A DNA stretch of 64,000 bases from Sinorhizobium sp. 6-70 (GTDB lineage Bacteria; Pseudomonadota; Alphaproteobacteria; Rhizobiales; Rhizobiaceae): NCBI RefSeq assembly GCF_030124375.1, contig NZ_JASKLS010000004.1:124001-188000 (forward strand), read 5' to 3'. Position numbers and translations under genes: made by a program. Position 1 is the stretch's first letter. Each line of letters starts with the position of its first letter. The notes under the pieces were generated by a model. That model had not been told where the DNA came from, ran no database searches, and saw only the letters and a program-made list of their open reading frames with translations. Shown here piece by piece: positions 60,161 to 64,000 of this stretch.

Positions 60161-62230
60161 TCACCGCCCCTCGCGATACCACATGGACGAGATCAGGAAG
60201 AGCAGGGCGGCGAGCCCGAAGAGACCGCCGAACAGGGACAGGGAGTTGATGCCCTTCAGCACCGTCTCGTCGGTCATGCGCAGCGAGAGGCGCTCATCGT
60301 CGGCCACCCGGACCGCGCCACGCACCGGCAGGATCGAGGGGAGATCGACCGGGCCGTCGGCATCCGCCAGCCGCCGCACGGCCCCCTTGGTTTTTTCCGC
60401 CCAGGGGCGGAGCTTTTCTTCCGTGGAGATTGCCGCCTTGAATTCCGGCGCATCGACATTGCCGACATGGACGAGGGTCGTGAGCTCGTCATTGGCCACC
60501 TCGAAGAGGCCGGTCTCCGTCGTTTTGACATCGGTCTTGTAGAGGCCCGGTTCGCGCTCGGTCAGCGTGAACTCTTCAGTCTTCCCCGATGGATAGGTGA
60601 GAGTCGCCTGGCCGGGATCGCCTTCGATCGTCTGCCGGGTGATTTCCAGCGTACGGCCGGAGGCGCGCGCCGTCAGCGCCTCTTCTTCAAGCGCCGGTTC
60701 CTGCATCAGCCAGTGGGCCGTGCGCCGATAAAGCGCGACATGCGGTCCGCCACCTTCAAAGCCGCGCGCCCACAGCCAACCCTGGTCGGACAGAAGCATC
60801 GCGACACGCCCCTTGCCGACGCGGTTGAGGACGAGCAACGGCTTTCCGTCGGCCGCTTCCATCACCGTCTGCCCGAGCGGACGGTCCACGTCGACGGTGC
60901 GGAACCACCGGCCCCAGCTCGGAGGCTCGCTCGACGCGCCTTCGAGACCGCGCGTAACCGGATGCTTCCTTCCCTCCTCCGAGAGGCGGGGGAAGAAGGC
61001 CTTGTCATTCATGACGCCGGTGGGCGTCGCGGGCAGAACGGCCGAAAGCGGCGTGGCGGCGATCGAGTCGTCGCCGGCATGTTCCGGGCCGGCGGCGATC
61101 AACAACGCGCCGCCGTTCTGCACATATTGCGCGATGTTGTCGTAGTAGAGGATCGGCAACACGCCGCGATGCTGGTAGCGGTCGAAAATGATCAGATCGA
61201 ACTCGCTGATCTTGTCGACGAAGAGCTCGCGCGTCGGAAAGGCGATCAGCGAAAGTTCGTTGATCGGGGTGCCATCCTGCTTCTCCGGGGGACGCAGAAT
61301 GGTGAAATGGACGAGATCGACCGCAGCGTCGGATTTCAGAAGGTTGCGCCAGGCGCGCTCGCCCGCATGCGGCTCGCCGGAAACGAGAAGCACGCGCAGG
61401 TTCTCGCGAATGCCGTCGAGCACGTGGACGGCGCGGTTGTTGACCTCCGTCACTTCGCCGGCGATGGGATTCACCGCGAATTCGAGGATGTTGTTGCCGC
61501 CGCGCGGCACGGTGAAGCTGAAGGGCACATCGGTGCCTGGCTCGGCATGCTCGGTCGCGATCTCGTTGCCATTGAGGCGGATCGTCACTTCGGCGCCACC
61601 GCCGGGTGCGGCACCGTCGTCGACGACGCGGAAGGTCATCTTCTGCTGCTCGCCGACGATGCCGAAGCGCGGTGCGCTGACGATTTCGATACGCCGATCG
61701 AATTCATTCGGCTTGCCGGTGATCAGGCCATGGATCGGCGCATCGAAGCCGAGTTTCTGATTGACGGCGGGAACGTCGTGAATTTGTCCGTCGGTGATGA
61801 AGATCGCGCCGCCGACCCGCGCCGGTGGCACGTCGGCAAGCGCTGTCGACAATGCGCCGAAGAGCTTCGTCGAAGGCGCCTCGGTTTCGGCGCTGTCCGC
61901 AGCCTCGACGATGCGGGTCTCGATCTGCGGAAAGCGGGAGAGGCGATCCTTGAGGTCGGCAAGCGCCTTGTCGGTCTGTTCGCGGCGATTGCCATTATTC
62001 TGACTCTGGCTGCGGTCGACGACGACGGCAACGATGGTCGAAAGCGGCTCGCGCTCCTCTTGGAAAATCGATGGATTGCTGATCGCCAGGCAGAACGCCG
62101 CCAGCGCCGCCGTTCTCAACCAGGCGCCGCGAATGCCACGCCACAGGCCGAGCGCCGCGAGTGCGACTGCCGCAATGATCAGCGCCGCGAGGTACGGCCA
62201 GGGAAGAAATGGTGCAAAATCGACGGTCAT
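60161..62230 (-). CDS. Large membrane protein of the MoxR/DUF58-associated cluster
   Basis: This 689-residue protein has two hydrophobic helices at the N-terminus (residues about 10-50), a von Willebrand A-like segment (VVVDRSQSQNNGNRR, GGAIFITDGQIHDVP), a glutamine-amidotransferase-like segment (RVLLVSGEPHAGERAWRNLL, NGGALLIAAGPEH), and a C-terminal membrane helix (SLSLFGGLFGLAALLFLISSM). The gene is typically found with MoxR ATPase, DUF58 and DUF4159 genes. Its function is unknown, perhaps as part of a surface assembly machine. It is ten bases downstream of the DUF4159 gene. Confidence 0.85.
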   Translation of the reverse strand: MTVDFAPFLPWPYLAALIIAAVALAALGLWRGIRGAWLRTAALAAFCLAISNPSIFQEEREPLSTIVAVVVDRSQSQNNGNRREQTDKALADLKDRLSRFPQIETRIVEAADSAETEAPSTKLFGALSTALADVPPARVGGAIFITDGQIHDVPAVNQKLGFDAPIHGLITGKPNEFDRRIEIVSAPRFGIVGEQQKMTFRVVDDGAAPGGGAEVTIRLNGNEIATEHAEPGTDVPFSFTVPRGGNNILEFAVNPIAGEVTEVNNRAVHVLDGIRENLRVLLVSGEPHAGERAWRNLLKSDAAVDLVHFTILRPPEKQDGTPINELSLIAFPTRELFVDKISEFDLIIFDRYQHRGVLPILYYDNIAQYVQNGGALLIAAGPEHAGDDSIAATPLSAVLPATPTGVMNDKAFFPRLSEEGRKHPVTRGLEGASSEPPSWGRWFRTVDVDRPLGQTVMEAADGKPLLVLNRVGKGRVAMLLSDQGWLWARGFEGGGPHVALYRRTAHWLMQEPALEEEALTARASGRTLEITRQTIEGDPGQATLTYPSGKTEEFTLTEREPGLYKTDVKTTETGLFEVANDELTTLVHVGNVDAPEFKAAISTEEKLRPWAEKTKGAVRRLADADGPVDLPSILPVRGAVRVADDERLSLRMTDETVLKGINSLSLFGGLFGLAALLFLISSMWYREGR

Positions 62231-62240
62231 CGAACGGTCC

Positions 62241-64000
62241 TCACTGACCGAGCCGCTCGAGCAGGGCAGGCACGTGCACCTGGTCGGCCTTGTAGTTGCC
62301 GGTCAGCATATACATCATGATGTTGACGCCGGAGCGGAAGGCGTATTCGCGCTGCATCTCGTCCGGCGGAACTGTCGGCAAGAGCGCAACGCCATTCGTA
62401 TCCACGGCCCAGGCACCGGCAAAGTCGTTGCCGGTGATCATGATCGGCGTTACGCCGTCTCCGGACCGGGCCGGGCGGTCGCTTGGCTCTTCGTGGTTGT
62501 CGAGTTGCGCCTCTATCCAGAGAGGACTGCCGGTGTAGCGCCCCGGAAAATTCGTCAACAGATAGAAGGCCTTGGTCAGCACATGGTCGGCCGGAACGGG
62601 CTCCAGCGGCGGAATGTCGAGATTGGCCAAAATCGCCTGCAGTCGTTCGCTGTTCGGGCTTGTTCCATTTGACGAGGCGCCCAATGAGGAGAACTGGTCC
62701 CGCGTGTCGAAGAGCACCGTGCCGCCCGCGCGCATATAGGCGTCGATGCGGCTTACAGCCTGCGGGCTCGGCATCGGCGCATTGGCGGAGATCGGCCAAT
62801 AGATGATCGGATAGAAGTTGAGTTCGTCCTTGGATATGTCAAGCCCGACGGGCGCACCCGGCTCGAGCGTCGTGCGATAGGTCAGGAAATCGGTGAGTCC
62901 CGTGAGACCGCGTTCGGAGAGACGATCGACGTCGTCTTCCCCGGTGACGACATAGGCGAGGTGGGTCGTATCGAGGTGTTCGAGGATGCGTTGGTCATCC
63001 GGACGCGCGTCATCCGCAAGTGCCTGCGGTGGCAGGAGCACGAGGGTGCCAAGCGTGCCGCACAGGATGAAGAGCATTGTGGCCGCCGTCCTGGCCATGC
63101 GGACTCGCGAAAAGGCTCCGCCCATGAAGAGAACGACGACGGCGTCGGCGAGGAGCAGGAGCAGCGCCAGCGTCAAGAGAGCAGGCTTCAGCGACCAGCT
63201 TTCCTCGCCGGTCAGCCGTTCTGAGCTGTGCGGGCCTGCTGCCACCATGTCGATCCGCTTGAGTTCCGCGTCGCGGGGGAGCAGGTTCAACGCCGTGAAA
63301 CCGTCTTCGGAACCGTAGAGTCCCGGCGGGTTTTCCGGAGTTGCAAGCGGCGCCTTGCCGGGAGCGACGTCGAGCGGCCGCGCACTGCCGGTTTCAGCGA
63401 CGAGGACGCCGTCGGCGTTCAGCAGCCGGTAGGGCGCCAGCGTCTGTGCCTGTGTCTTGCCTTCGCTCGCGACGCCGCCGCTGCGCGAAAGCTGCACGCT
63501 ACGACGAAGCATTTCGACGAAATGGCCGGAAATCGGCAGATTCGACCAGGTTGCCTCGGCGCTGACGTGGAAGAGGATGATGCGTCCCGACCCCTGGGCA
63601 GCCGTCGTCACCAGGGGCGTTCCGTCCGCAAGATTTGCCCAAGTCCGCTCGGCGAGGTCAGCCGTGGGTTCGGCCAGGACCTGCCGCTTGACGAGAATGT
63701 CGGTGGGACGAGGCATGCCGGCAAAGGGGCCGTTGGCGGGATAGTCGGCGAGCGGCTGTGGCTCCGACCACGAAAGTGCGCCGCCAAGCGCCCGCTCGCC
63801 CTGCCTCAGCGTCACGGGCACGAGCGGGTCGTCGGCTGGTGCCGCCGCAAGACGCGGCCCGGCAAAGCGGATCAGCGTGCCGCCATTGTCGATCCACTTC
63901 TTCATCAGCGGGTACATCTCTTCCGGCAAGCGGCCGATATCGGCCATGATCAGGACCGAAGGCCGTTGTTCCAGAAGTTCCGGAATGGCAACGGCAAGGT
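62241..64000 (-). CDS. DUF4159-type membrane protein (partial, start beyond the window)
   Basis: The visible 586 residues have a central membrane segment (LLTLALLLLLADAVVVLFMGGAF and TAATMLFILCGTLGTLVLL) and a C-terminal DUF4159 domain (HLAYVVTGEDDVDRLSERGL, FYPIIYWPISANAPMPS, AGGTVLFDTRDQFSS). Upstream codons stay open to base 64000, so the N-terminus, probably a BatA-like membrane region, lies outside. It should be followed upstream by DUF58 and MoxR genes, by family context. The neighbour at 60161 overlaps closely in function. Confidence 0.87.
   Translation of the reverse strand, partial: LAVAIPELLEQRPSVLIMADIGRLPEEMYPLMKKWIDNGGTLIRFAGPRLAAAPADDPLVPVTLRQGERALGGALSWSEPQPLADYPANGPFAGMPRPTDILVKRQVLAEPTADLAERTWANLADGTPLVTTAAQGSGRIILFHVSAEATWSNLPISGHFVEMLRRSVQLSRSGGVASEGKTQAQTLAPYRLLNADGVLVAETGSARPLDVAPGKAPLATPENPPGLYGSEDGFTALNLLPRDAELKRIDMVAAGPHSSERLTGEESWSLKPALLTLALLLLLADAVVVLFMGGAFSRVRMARTAATMLFILCGTLGTLVLLPPQALADDARPDDQRILEHLDTTHLAYVVTGEDDVDRLSERGLTGLTDFLTYRTTLEPGAPVGLDISKDELNFYPIIYWPISANAPMPSPQAVSRIDAYMRAGGTVLFDTRDQFSSLGASSNGTSPNSERLQAILANLDIPPLEPVPADHVLTKAFYLLTNFPGRYTGSPLWIEAQLDNHEEPSDRPARSGDGVTPIMITGNDFAGAWAVDTNGVALLPTVPPDEMQREYAFRSGVNIMMYMLTGNYKADQVHVPALLERLGQ

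Noticed and set aside
60059..62320. 753-codon open frame on the plus strand opposite the large membrane protein
   Set aside because: Antisense shadow of a real gene with membrane and VWA-like motifs; no coding character of its own.
1..64000. tRNA, rRNA, CRISPR, prophage and IS elements
   Set aside because: I looked for T-loop GGTTCGAAT-like sequences, regularly spaced repeats and transposase motifs and found none convincing. In particular, no tRNA-Arg was seen near der.

Overview
The window is high-GC, gene-dense DNA from the chromosome of an alphaproteobacterium of the Rhizobiaceae, most likely Sinorhizobium (Ensifer). The evidence is the set of genes and elements: a NolR nodulation regulator, the bacteroid-development transporter BacA, the choline system ChoXWV, a heme receptor of the ShmR type next to a fused trpE(G) with a 14-codon trpL leader, a YiiP-type manganese CDF next to trpE(G), and rhizobial palindromic intergenic repeats.

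Layout. 1-9.3 kb: oxidative and purine catabolism on the minus strand (L-lactate dehydrogenase; guanine deaminase and membrane urate hydroxylase with a LysR regulator; xanthine dehydrogenase XdhAB). 9.4-12 kb: 3-hydroxybutyrate dehydrogenase upstream of xdhAB, divergent from glycerol kinase. 12.3-17.6 kb: an ArsR/SRPBCC/small-membrane-protein triplet, a small secreted protein, a luciferase-like monooxygenase, a methionine aminopeptidase and an MFS exporter. 17.8-25.8 kb: bacA, polysaccharide deacetylase, nnrU, a YfgM-like TPR protein, der (engA), a PfkB sugar kinase and a GH13 glucosidase. 25.8-34.6 kb: adenine deaminase, omega-amino-acid transaminase, nolR, a HugZ-like heme protein, choV-choW-choX and thymidine kinase.

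34.7-41.6 kb holds a compact five-gene operon of poorly described proteins: a long coiled-coil protein, an unrecognised protein, an AAA+ ATPase, a DUF6638-like protein and a membrane-anchored DUF2333-like protein. It is the best candidate in the window for an undescribed system, probably an ATP-driven machine connected to the cell envelope.

41.6-64 kb: formate-tetrahydrofolate ligase, DUF1993, extensin-like protein, shmR, trpL-trpE(G), the CDF transporter, queF, clpP2, leuA with a possible leader peptide, an ECF sigma/anti-sigma pair, a TPR protein, metallophosphoesterase, Nudix hydrolase, glutathionyl-hydroquinone reductase, GNAT acetyltransferase, and two genes of a MoxR/DUF58-type membrane cluster that runs off the right edge.

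Themes. Purine salvage and catabolism is spread over the window: ade makes hypoxanthine, guaD makes xanthine, XdhAB makes urate, and PuuD oxidises urate. In S. meliloti the glpK-bdhA-bacA-engA block lies on the pSymB replicon, while the nolR/cho/trpE/leuA genes are chromosomal. Finding them contiguous here fits the ancestral chromosomal order. No tRNA, rRNA, CRISPR, prophage or intact insertion sequence was seen.
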